Assembly: GCA_032158295.1 (NCBI GenBank)
Contig: CM063262.1
Location: 3,629,394 to 3,693,393 of the forward strand
Reading direction: 5' to 3'
DNA length: 64,000 bases
Source: Pycnopodia helianthoides
Taxonomy: Eukaryota > Echinodermata > Asteroidea > Forcipulatida > Asteriidae
Part shown: positions 1-12,100 of the stretch, piece after piece
How positions within the stretch are numbered: position 1 is the stretch's first letter
How the letters are laid out: each line of letters begins with the position of its first letter
Notes under the pieces: generated by a model
Databases searched by the model: none
Told to the model about the DNA's origin: nothing
The model's input: the letters and a program-made list of their open reading frames with translations, nothing else
Program-made: the position numbers and the translations under genes

Positions 1-196
1 ATGATGTCCCTTCCATCTCAGCTCAGTGCCGGTGTCGCTGTCGGTAACACCGCTTGGTGCAGCGCTGAAGCTGTCATAGGGCAGTGAGATGTAGCCCTCC
101 GATGGGCTGGACGGCTCGTGCCGTAAGTTGATCCGTCCACGTGAACCGTTAAAATCTGGAGAGCTGGAACTCGGTGTACTGCTCCGGCTATCGAAC
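1..196 (-). CDS. Dscam: Dscam exon: cytoplasmic tail 6, runs off window
   Basis: At least 196 bp, phase 2 in. The acceptor is TTTCCTTGTAG. It encodes [19 protein letters not shown], then [20 protein letters not shown] and [14 protein letters not shown], and is open to position 1. It is rich in Ser/Pro, with a YISLPYDSF tyrosine pair. The carboxy terminus, and any PDZ ligand, lies outside the window. The longer frame in this area is a shadow. Confidence 0.78.
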
Positions 197-3100
197 CTAC
201 AAGGAAAGGAAACGTGCGTTTGTTATATGTTGAGTGATTGCTACTCGGGAGAAACATTTCAGTTCAAATTTTTACGTCGGCCTAGCTGCACTCAATATTT
301 GGGCCTTAATTATTTTTGTTGCAGGCAAAACCGTGGAGCATTAAAATGAAATCAGTAAACAGTTCGAGTGTTCGAATATGAAATGAATAGCGGAAACTGT
401 TTGCGGAAAGAGATCAGAATATGTTTTCGAGTGCGATATTATTGTTATTATTATTATTTTTATTATTTATTTGACCAAAAAACGCAAAATGTACAATAAA
501 TATATAAACGCACATAATAATAACTTTGAAAAATTAGCAAGAAAGCAAACACAATAAACAAAAGTACAAAATGAACAGAAACACAAAGAATCTAAACGTC
601 TTAAATACATCTTAAAAGGGCCAATACAACAATAAATACAACTAACTGTGGACGAACAAAATGTAAAAACCCCAAAACAGCAACCAGCAACCAATATGCA
701 ATTAATATTGCTCAAGCTATCAAAATACATTAAGAACCTGTTCCCTTCCTACAATTGAATTTGTTTGGATGAATTGAAAACTGGCATTACCAAAGTGTAA
801 AAAAGGCTTCCTCGAAAACCGTCCACAAATTTTGATATCACAAGTGCGTGAAGATCCAATAAACGGACCCGAACACATCTTATATTTGATTTGAACCACA
901 GGTGTTACTCATCATACCGTGTTATTTAAGATGAGATGAAACCGGAGTCATCTTCGGTTCTTGCAGACTGCCGTTCCAAAAGGGTTAACGACACTATGTC
1001 AAATCCAATTAGGAGCAATCCAACTATGAGTGAATATACTTACTGCCGCTGCCTTCTTGCCGGCCCCCGGCTCGCCCTTATGACGGGTCTGGTGGCCATG
1101 TACCCTTTCCTCTGCCCCCTCCTGTTGACCTTGTAGCGGGATGGTCGGTACACCTGCACGTGGAACCTACCCCTGTCCTGCTCGGACTCGCTGGTCTCAC
1201 TCGGGTGCGGGGAGGTGGTGCTCACACGGCGCATGTGCTCCCTCGGCCGGGCACCTGGGAAAGATGAGGTGTTCAAGAAGAAAGGAAAACTTATTCATCG
1301 ACGAACAAATTCAATAAATATGTGAGATTGTTTTTATAAAAAACGTTATTCTTAATTCAATTATAATTTCAACTGCCAGGTAGACTGACACCTGCAAAGA
1401 AGGACTTGGTAATATAATAAGGAGGTCATCGAACACACAGTTTCAGTAGATTAAAACTGTAAACAAATCATACGACTGTTGCACAGGCCAGCTCTATGGT
1501 GTCTTCATGAAGTCGTTCACGTTTTTATTTAGAAGTTTTTGTTTTCGAACACAAACATTCAAATTACAAGGATCTATGTGTGAGTTGTATAAAACAAATA
1601 ACATATGCATTTCTTTCGTGAATCGCAGAATGTACTCACTCGGTGAAATCTGGCATTTTTCATTTCGTTCAGATTTCACCTCATGCGACAATGCACTCAC
1701 ATGCATTCATTATTTATATTTTGTAATCACAGTGGTGGTCGTCCGTTGAACAGGGTTTCATGCAATACTGGCTTTATAATGGCGTTCAGGTTGGCTCGGT
1801 GCCGGGTTTAAATCCTGCCGTTCACCTCTGTGGACCGTGGTTCAAGTCCCACCTTGGACCGCATGTAAGTTATTTTGTTTTCTGTCCCTACGTGGTTGCC
1901 CTATTTTGTCAATATCTTTGTTCATGGTGCCAGTCAGAGCCATTCAATATGTTGATGCCGTACAGCCACTGATAACACCCAAGTTATGATACAATTTGTC
2001 TTTGTTCAACCCCAATTAATGAAATTTACCCAGTCAGTTTCCCTAGTGGTTTATTACTTGATAAGTTGCGTTAGTAGTTACTGTATTGATCCAACTGCCT
2101 ATTTCACCGGAACCAAGCTCTGGTGTTGTCAGCAGCAGAGTGTAATTTCGAATCCCGGTCATGACATTTGTGCCTTTGAGCAAGGCACTTAACCATAATT
2201 GCTTGCAAAATGTTGGGAAGGTATAAGTGCAATCTGCACATTCAGCCATGGCTCCTAGTGGAAGCCTACATCCTTACGGACTGTGAAGGAGGTAACCATG
2301 TTTCAGCCCCAGGAGTAGGTGGCAACATGCCCCTGGTTAAAGTTGATTTGGTCGACAGCCCAAATCAGTTAAGTGTAGCCGGCCCTCACCTTGAAGTGGC
2401 CATTTGGCCTTGTGAGTTAGGCGATATCTCATTAAAAAAAATGTATATAATAAAAATATATAAAATTTGTAGGGTAGATGGCCTTAGCTTTCGATCCAAA
2501 CCGGACCTTCGTCAGAGGCATAAACAAGAACAAATGAAAACATATCCATTTATAGCAAAAAAGAGAGGCAAAGAACAATGGGATGGTATCCAGAAAAAGG
2601 AGGGAAAATTACAGCCAATCAAGGTTACAGTGGGCTGGCTAAGAACCAATCAGAGTTATTAGTTTACAAACAAACAATATATATAGATTTTTTGTTCTTA
2701 CCTTCTTTCATATATGTAGTCCGGGGAGCGTAACTGTCCGTTCTCTCTGGTACGGAGGGTAATGGCGGTGACGCCGTGAAGTGTCGTATTCCCGCCTCGA
2801 TGTCACTAGCAGTTGAGTAATCGAAGTCATGGTGCCCTCCATTGTTCGGTGACGTCACTGAGCGGGGTTTCCTCCTGCGGGCCTGCTCAAGCTGGCATGC
2901 GTTCTCATAGGCCGAGGCTAGCTCCTCGCTGACGGAGACAGTGGTGCAGATGGAGGCTTGGCTACCTCGCTTTGAGTGGGCTAATTTCCGGGTGGGGAAA
3001 TATTTTTAAAACAAAATTAATTAGATTATTTTTGAACAATGCATCGAGGTGCTTTACGCGATTACCGACTTAGGCCGAAAATTCATGTATCTGTGGTGCG

Positions 3101-6100
3101 TTGTGCGTAGTGCACGGTGCGTCAACATGAAAATACACGCCAAGCAATGCACATAACTCCTTAAGCCCGTACTGCATACTGCGTCATCAGTAAAAAACAA
3201 AAAATGTTCATGCTCGGCGTGTATTTTCATTTTGGATTTACACAGGATTGTGCACTACGCAGAACGCATGACAGACCCATAGTTTGTTACATACACTCTG
3301 TGGACATTCCTTGGTTCTGTACACTCAAGAAAATACATGTTCGTCAATGCTGTAAAAACATTGTGTGGACGTGTGTAAGTCCACACAGTGTTTGAAGTCC
3401 CTACGTTATGTGGACTTCGTTTGTTCTCGAGTCCACACTTCATAATGTAACGATTAAACACTATTAGCAATCCAAGGGCCGATTTCACAAAGCACTAAAA
3501 ATAAGATTCATCTTAAGATGGGTTGTCAGTATCACTAAAGGGACTTGTATTGTGACATCACACTTTGCCTAGCGATTAAGACTGATTCGCAGTTAAGATC
3601 AATGTTAGCTCTTCGTAAAATTGGCCCCTGTTCATCTAGTAGCAAAAGACATTTTTATCGACGCCTGCATAGTGGGGGTTGTGCATAGCTCTCCTGGCTC
3701 TCCCTCATCCACCGCCAACGTAAGTGAAACTCTTGAATCAAAATTAAAGGCACTGGACACTATTCGTAATGACTCAAAATAATTGTTAGAATAAAAAAAC
3801 TTACTTGGAAACTAGCAATGGAGAGCTGTTGATAGTATAAAACATTGTGAGAAACGGCTCCCTCTGAAGTAACGTAGTTTTTGAGAAAGAAGTAATTTAT
3901 TTGAATTGATTTTGAGACCTCACGCATGAGGTCTCGAAATCAAGCATCTGAAAGCACACAACTTCGTGTGACAAGGGTGTTTTTTCTTCCATTATTATCT
4001 CAAAACTTCGACGACCAATTGAGTTCAAATTTTCACAGGTTTGTTATTTTGTGCATATGTTGAGATACACCAAGTGTGAAGACTGGCCTTTGACAATTAC
4101 CAAAGGTGTTCGGTGAAAGACACCGAACACCTTTGGCAATTGTCAAAGTTTAAGTGCATGATGAACACAAACGAAAACAGAAAAGATGCATGACTTCGTA
4201 CCTCGCCGTCGCTCAGAGGAGCTCATACTCGGTGTGTGTACACTGCGCGAGGAGGAGGGCGTGTGCGTACCACGGGAGGGTGTATGCCTTCCAGCTGGTG
4301 TCCCGCAGTAAACGTTCTGGGGACGGTTGGGCACAACGGGAATCATGTGGGGTCGGATGTCGTCCAGGCACGCATAGTCGTGGCTTGACGAGATGGAAAC
4401 ACGGTTACCAGTTGTAACTGACGAATAAAAACGTAAACATAAATTAAACTAAAGAATTTGTTTTTCTTGGTTGTTACCAAAGTTTACCCTACCTTGAACA
4501 TAGTAGACAACTTTAGGGGCATACCGTTGTAGGGTCCGTACAAAAAAAATGTTTCAATGTTAATTTTAACAAAACTTTTGTATTATACAAAAATTGTATT
4601 TACAACAAAATGGTGTGGGTATTTTCATTTCCAATAATTGTGCATAAAAAGAATTTTAAAAGAAAGTTTGATTCCATAGAAAAATATAGTCTTTGTTCAA
4701 GCTGTTTTCTCGAGAAACTCACCAAAGTACTCGCAGTCTGGAGGCAAGTCATACAGTCTGTCGACGTCAACAACGCCCCCATGCGGTCCTAAGTCACCAA
4801 GACTTGCGTCATCGGAACCGGTTGACCTGAACGTACTCATACTCGGGAACAGCACGTCCGAAGAATCGTCGGGGTTAAAGTTCATATATGGGTCACCACC
4901 AACTGCCCCCTCCAGAACATCCACATCTGGCAATGTAGAAAAAAGATCACAGAAGACAACCCTTTCAAAAACAGTGTTATTGCTATTATACCTTAATTAT
5001 ATACTACTGCGCAAATACTCAGTGCGCATGCGTTAGCCTTGGATTGGGGTGCATAGGCCTACTGGTCTAGCTAGTGACAAATTGTGTCGTTACCTAGACC
5101 AGCATGCACCTCATTCCACGGCTAATAAACGCACGCGTACCGAGTATTTGCGAAGTAGTCTATGCATGCACACGACGTCATTTGAGTAGGGCGCCCTCGG
5201 CTAGAGGTCAAAAGAAGATATCACGTTGGCTGATCCTGTGCGCCACGCGTACAAAAAAAATGCACGTTTTCCATTGTTTCGTCATAGTTTTACCTTTAAA
5301 ATGGCGACTTGATGACGTCAATTATGCATAATGACTAGTGTTGTTACTATTCATTCCTTCATAGAACAAGGCAATCATAGGTAAAAAAGTAATACATTCC
5401 GAGATTGAACCTCAAGTGATGGGGTCATAATTTGTTTCGTAAACAACCGTTGTAAACAAAGAGTCAGTGATGAGGAATGCACAAAACAGACAGAGATAGG
5501 GAGATGTTCTTACCAAAATCAGAACTGCTGTTGAACACCCACGGTGTTGCCCCCGTGATACTGCTCAAATTATTGATCGGGGCGACACCCCCGTGTAAAA
5601 ATGGTTCATTCTCGGACGATGAACCGCCTTCAACTGGCCGGATGAATCTCCGCCCACTTTAAAGGGAAAAATATTAATAGAGAGTTATTATCTTGCAACA
5701 AATGCCATGTGAAAATTTCTAGGGACGAGTTTTATTCGAAATTTTCTTATTTTTTCCTACTGTATGAATTTACCATAAAAAGCTTTAGAGTGATGCAAAT
5801 ATCCAGGATAGTTTATGTATAATGTATTAATTTAAGGAGCTTATGCAAGTCTAATGTTATTCAATTGTAGTAGACTACACTATAAGGGAATTTTTCAAAG
5901 CTCGACTTGGGCTCCGTCTCCGGCTTATTGGGCTCCATCATCAATTTTGGAGCAGTGTGCATTTTTTTCACAGTGTTTCCAACATCAGACGGAGCCCGGA
6001 GCCAGAGCCCGGAGCCGGACCCGGAGCCTTATCCGAAGTTTGGAAAAAGGCATAGAAAAAAATGCTAGACAGGGAACTTAATGAGCGTTAATCCTGGTTT

Positions 6101-9100
6101 TATTTCTGTGCTGTGACCTTAACCGTGCGTGTCATGTACTACTGCTGCTGCTGCTCGAACAATAATTGCAGCGCCCAGTTGGGCTCGGTGACGTCATCAA
6201 CAATAACAACAGACCATGCGAGATTCCTTACATTTAGTACATTACACTTTATGAAAACGAAAGACTTACTGATGATGAGTAGGGAAATTATTGTTCTCGA
6301 GTTGTGTCGTCTCCGCCTCCTTCTTAGCGGTCTTCTTCTTGATCGCCCTGCGGTGGCGCCGCGAGCTGAAGACGAAGAGTGCGATGAACATGATGACGAG
6401 TAGCAGCGTGATCCCACCCAACACCGGACCAAACAGCATTGGATTCTCGTAGAAGGCCAGCTTGTTGTGGCCGGTACTCGGGTCTGATATTACCTCGATT
6501 GGGGCGGCGGTACCTGTTTTCAACAACAAAAATTGACCCATGAGCGAGTTGTCCGAGCAAGCTTGTTTAATTGCCAGTCGAAATAAGAAAGTATCAGTTT
6601 TAATCACTCAAAATAGATAGGAAGTGCGTTGCTCCAGACCGGATAAATTGCAACCGAAACAAAAATATGAAAAAAATCCAATTTATTCTTACCACCACCA
6701 TATGCAGTTGTTGCAACCCGGAACTCGTACACGCTTGGTCCTGCCCCATTCACGGCCGTCACACGAAACACGTACCACGACTGCGGGTGCAATTCCTCCA
6801 CGGCATACATTGACGTTGAGGGCGGTATATTGCTCGAAACTGGTATCCAGTTGTCGTCGCCGAAGTTTCTGTACTGAATACTGTACGATTGGATTATGCA
6901 CCCGCCGGTTGACCAGCTACTTAGAACCAGCGTGATGCTGGTCGCATTTGAGTAGGGGACGATCTTGTCGGTTGAGGGCGGTATTGGTACTGATAACGGC
7001 AAAAATCCAGGAAGAAATTAAATATTTTAGCAAGTTGGCTATGAAGTAGACTTCCATAGTGGATCGTGTCAACATCATAAGCAAACATTGCAAACAAATT
7101 GGAAACACTTTTTGCAATTTTAGTAAGTGGCAACAACAGTTGATAGTCAGTTTGTTTGAAACCTAAAGTCAAACTGTTACTTCAGCTTTAAAGTTAGCTT
7201 GGGATTACTGGCCACTCAACTTTTTTTCGAGCCAATACGAAACGCACGAACAATTATGGAGTTAATTTCAATACTCAAAAAAATATAAATTCATTTGTTT
7301 TTAAAAGCTCATTTTCATTTGGATATACAGATGCTGGGGAACTTACTTTCCCCCGTTGTTCTGACGACAGACTCTTCACTAGGTTTTCCTATTCCGAGTT
7401 TGTTCCCAGCTGTCATGAAAAACTTGTACGGTGTCCCGCACAGGACATCTGTCAAGCGGTAGCTCCGTAGGGTGGCGTTGATCTGCACAAGGGTCCACGT
7501 CTGCTCGTGTTCTCGTTTGTAGTGCAGCTGGTACCCTGAAGACAGTGTGGCAAATAGTACAATACAATAGATGGATTGCACATGACGTCATGGACCGCCA
7601 TCTTTGATGAAGAACAATGGAAACGTGCACGCGTGTACGCGCTGAGCACAACTCCCAGCCAATGATAGCCTTTCACGCATGCACATTTCATCAAAGATGG
7701 CGGTCAATGCAAGGGGTATATACAGATTGACGGATGCGAGAAGTGATTTCCAGGTAGTCACCCATTTTCGCTCGCAACTTGGGTTTTGTCTTTAGGCCGT
7801 GTCAAGCGTTCAAATTGTTCTACGCGGTGGTTCACCGACCAATCGTACAAGGAATTTGATGAAGCTTTGGTGGAAGATGCAAAAAAATGCATAGATGTGC
7901 GTTCAAGATGACTAACTTTACATTGCGTGGCGTCAAGAGGGAAATACATGTGACAGGCATAAAGTAATACCCCCAAATAATTTGCTTTATTGTAGACACT
8001 AATTTTTCCTTTTTAATGAATATTCATATCGCCGGGCATGGTGACCCCTCAGCCATTACGCTCTGCGTCTAAGACGAGGCGACATCAACGTGTAATTTCT
8101 CTCCGTCTTCTTTCACATAATAAAACAGTGTTCATGTTGTATTGAACATTAATTGTGATGAGAACATTCACTTCGATCAACAAGTTGGATTTTTAAACTT
8201 ACCAAGAATTGGGCTTCCGCCGTTTCCTCCGGATCGCCAGTTGATCTGAATTGACCGAGCCGTCCTTGCACCCAACGTGGGAAGAGGAGCGTATGGGGGA
8301 GCTAGGGAACAAGACCAACCAGAGATGCACGATGATTAGTATTTGATTTAATTGCAGTTATTCTTGTCGCCATCTTGTTCTTTCTTTCTTTTTTCCCCTT
8401 GTCTTCCTTTTTTACATCCGAGTATTGTAAACAAAGGGACGTTTAAAGGAACATTACAGAATTGATAAGAAAGAAAAAACTTGTAAAATGTACTTTTTGA
8501 TCACAGATTTACATAAAATTTACACAGTCTAATGATGATGATAGTAGAAAACATCCCTCGAAATATTTTTTTCTGAAATGCCATATTTGATGAGAAATGA
8601 ATAAACTAATTTTCCGATTGGAGTTTATCGCTCAGTGAGCGTTTTATTCATTTGTTGAACCTATTTCATGCAAATGTGTAATCGGTTTTTCACTATTTTC
8701 TCGTGACCCAGATGGCAGATCGATCTCAAACTTCTACAGGTTTGTCAGTTTATGTATATGGTGGATTACATAAAGTGCTTACACTGCCAGCAACTGTTTT
8801 GTCAGCAAAATCCAATTTTGTAATGTTCCTTTAAGTGAACAAAATCAGATGATTCTAAATATTTTCAATGTTATGGACAACGCATGGAAAATGGAATAAA
8901 AAGGGTCACGCAATGGTAAAGGTTTTCAGAACTTGTACAGGCGCTTTGCACTAACGTTGGCCCCTGTTCACACTGCAGAAACAATTCCCAAGGACTACAA
9001 CCTCAAGGAAAATCCCGGGGAATTTTGAAGCCCACGTACCGTCACACTTAATAACGCAACTTTCCTGGGGGACAATGAACCCATAGTATGCTAACCCAGG

Positions 9101-12100
9101 TGTTGTCTTACCTAACAAGGGTTTTTTCTCCCTAAAATAGCTTTTATAGGAGTTAACCCGGTTGAGCAATTCAAGTGTAATAGTCAACCAGCTTTTCCTG
9201 AGAAATTCGTCCACTGTAAAAGGGACTTTTAGCACAACATGTTGAGCTGGCTGTAATATCTCATAAGCCTGCTTGATTGTCATCATTATAGAGCCATCGA
9301 TGCTCATCATTAATGATCTACAAATTACCTCAAGATCGTGTTTAATACCAAAATGAATAATCCAAAGATTACTCTAGAACCAAAAGTGGATCTTGGCATC
9401 ATTTCCAAATATCAGGATCCACAAACAAACCACAGTTTAGGATATAAAAAAGGTGACCCAGAACTCATGACATGTTTATGATGGCGATGAAACAGGAAAA
9501 GCATTTTTTAATAACTACGTAAGGATTATTACAAAATTTAATGCTTTCATCCACATTGGATATTCAAAAACAACGCTTGCAGACTGATTAAAGAGTTAAA
9601 GTGTTACTTAGTTACCTGTCCTATAGCCAATATTTACGAAATTATGCACAGCTTGCAACCACTTTTTAATCTACAGACCAGACACCTATGATAAAATCAC
9701 TGAAATAACTCATCTTAACCATTAACGTTTAAAAATCCTTTACCAGGGTGAAAGTATTTACCACTAGTAAAATGATTCTGTGCTACCGATTACCTTCTCA
9801 AATATGTTAGCCATATATTGATATATAAATATATATATAAGTGACACCGAAAGTGATACAAGAAAAGTGGAGACCTCAAGTACAGAACCAAGCCAGATAA
9901 AACAATCCACCGATTGTTTTGTTTTTTATTTGCGTCACCACCCAAACCCCCTCGGTTACCCCACCCCCACCCCCTCAATTACCCCTTACCAAAGTATGAA
10001 GATCATCTTTTATACTGGAATCAGATTGGAGTGTACTTAAGGTCTGCGTAAAGTCTAGCCACATTCCACCCAATGATCAATCTCTAGAATCTAAGTCTAA
10101 AAGCTCAACCATAACACGACACGAAAATGGACCAACAAGGCAGTTTATGTTACCCAGAACGTCTACTACATTTCAACCAAAATGGCCGCTAACCTATTCA
10201 CTCAAAGTTGATAAAGAGTCAATAGATTGTGGTCATATTTAGTCTTTTTTTGGTTATCAACAAAAGTGTCCAGATATTGCAAATGAGGCTTTAGTAAGAA
10301 CAAAATTAATGTGAAAAACATTTTTCTCACATTGTTATCTTCTTGTTTTGTTTTTAGATTAATCTGTTTGATCCTCAAAGAAATAAACTCAATGGTTGTT
10401 ATTAAATTGTACCACTGTACACAGACTAAACAACTCATACATCAATCTAAAAAATAAAACATGCAGTACCACAAATGAAATGTCATAACATTTAAAACTT
10501 TCATGCAGAGAAATCATTTCATTTATTTTTTTTTTTTTTTAATCTTTAATTATGCCACAAATTACTCGCAAAGCATCACCGGAAATATCGTGTCGTGCGT
10601 CACGATTTTACTTACATCCTATTGGTCGACGGACTATTGCGTGCATTACGCCATCAGGGTAACAGAATCAATAGTTATTGTATGCAAATACATGCAAATC
10701 AGGCAGGAGACAAAAAGAGGTATCATTCAGTTACTAACAACAAAGGATTCGATGACAATGGGACATCCACACACAAAAAGTACGAAACAACATTTGATGA
10801 CATTTAACTCGTCATGGGACTCAGGTACAGTTTGGTTAATGGACGTGTTAAACAAACTTTTAAAACATTGGAGTGTTAAAAAAAAACTTGTGAAACATGT
10901 AGAAAGTGGAAATTATTTGTATTTGGGGTTGGCTGATGGCATTTTGGTTGTGTGAGAGTTTTTATGAATTTACGACACATAAGTCATCTTGTTGATTAAT
11001 TAAATTTGGTCCATGTAAGCATTCAAATAAAATGTGAAACATTTTTTTATGATGAAACTATGGTTTTACTTTAACTATTTTATTTTAGATTGCTAAGGGT
11101 CTTTCGGTAGCGAGTCTTTTTTTCTAACTAAAGGCAAAACCAGTGTTGAAAGTTGTTACAAGATTGAAGAAATAGTTATCAATGAATTACAGATTGGGTT
11201 ACATAGTATAATTCTATACTTGTTGTACTCCTGAGAAAGCAAAATCGATAGATGAAAACACAAAGAAATCATTGATTTGGAATGTTTTGAAAAATTTAGT
11301 TTACGCAGACAACAGAAAACACTTTCAACAAGACGATTGAAATAAACAAACATTTAGAACATTAGCATTTTGTAGGTTGATAATGCATTCATATAATGGT
11401 AGTGGTGGGAACAATATCATTGTAACAGTCAAACCTTGCACAGACGAATCTAGAGAACCGAGAGACACGTGTCCCAAACACATCCCAATTTGGGTTGGTA
11501 ACTTTAGTCTGGCAAGGGCCCAACTTCACAGAGCTGCTTAAGTAGAAAACATTGCTTAAAAAGTTTCTGCTAAAGCAAAAATGAGCAGGATACCAGGCAC
11601 TTACAGTACATGTGACATGGTATTTTGGCTGGTAACCTTAATCTGGTAAGCATATTTTTGGTGATTAGCTGCTTTTTGTGATGCAGCTCTGTAGAATTTG
11701 GCCCTGGTCTAGCCTGCCTTTGCTGAGCCAGACATCTCTGTAGTAAGGCCGTGTCCGAATTAGCGGCTATGGCTACGGCTACGCTGGATCACCGCGTTGA
11801 AGTATAGGACGTCCATAGCAACACCCTTAGCAACAGCCGTAGCCGTAGCCGTAGCCACCAATTAGGATACGGCCTAAGCTAAATCTGATGTGCCAATAGC
11901 TCTTTATGACAATGACATAATAATGGCACTTTGATGCAAAGGTTTGACTGTACAACAGGGTCTAGGGTTTTTGTTTAATGCAAGTAAGAACACACTTTCA
12001 AGGTATCAACAGATTCATGGGTTGCTATCAACATGCGGTGCTTTCAGACTTTGAAATGTGTGACAACCAGGGCAGGGCGGGGAGAGGGTAATGTAAAATG

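Larger units (their letters stand above)
1255..2701. other. Intron with retroelement remnants
   Basis: The first 500 bp is unremarkable AT-rich sequence. From about 1975 to 2215 there is a tRNA-type SINE remnant. From 2200 to 2660 there is a different remnant that gives a 150-codon open frame without a recognisable domain and carries a hammerhead-like core at 2480-2516 on the minus strand. Confidence 0.6.
2981..4201. other. Intron with three element families
   Basis: It holds a GTCCACAC element (about 3295-3445), a TIR element (3476-3628) and a MITE (3745-4115) that ends in a near-perfect hairpin (4088-4148). Between 2981 and 3290 nothing is recognisable. Confidence 0.65.
4927..5513. other. 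Intron with two foldback elements
   Basis: A long foldback lies at 5003-5161 and abuts a CRE/YY1-motif element at 5161-5330. The remaining sequence shows nothing recognisable. Confidence 0.6.

Noticed and set aside
2210..2662. 150-codon plus-strand open frame
   Set aside because: It crosses a SINE tail and a retroelement remnant, including the hammerhead-like segment, and shows no domain. It is treated as repeat sequence.
6624..6935. Plus-strand and alternative-frame open frames over FN6 (and similar over Ig1, Ig4 and the tail)
   Set aside because: They are shadows of the conserved minus-strand exons in other frames.
8951..9310. 119-codon minus-strand frame
   Set aside because: It begins with ATG but has no domain, and no donor or acceptor would join it to Dscam.
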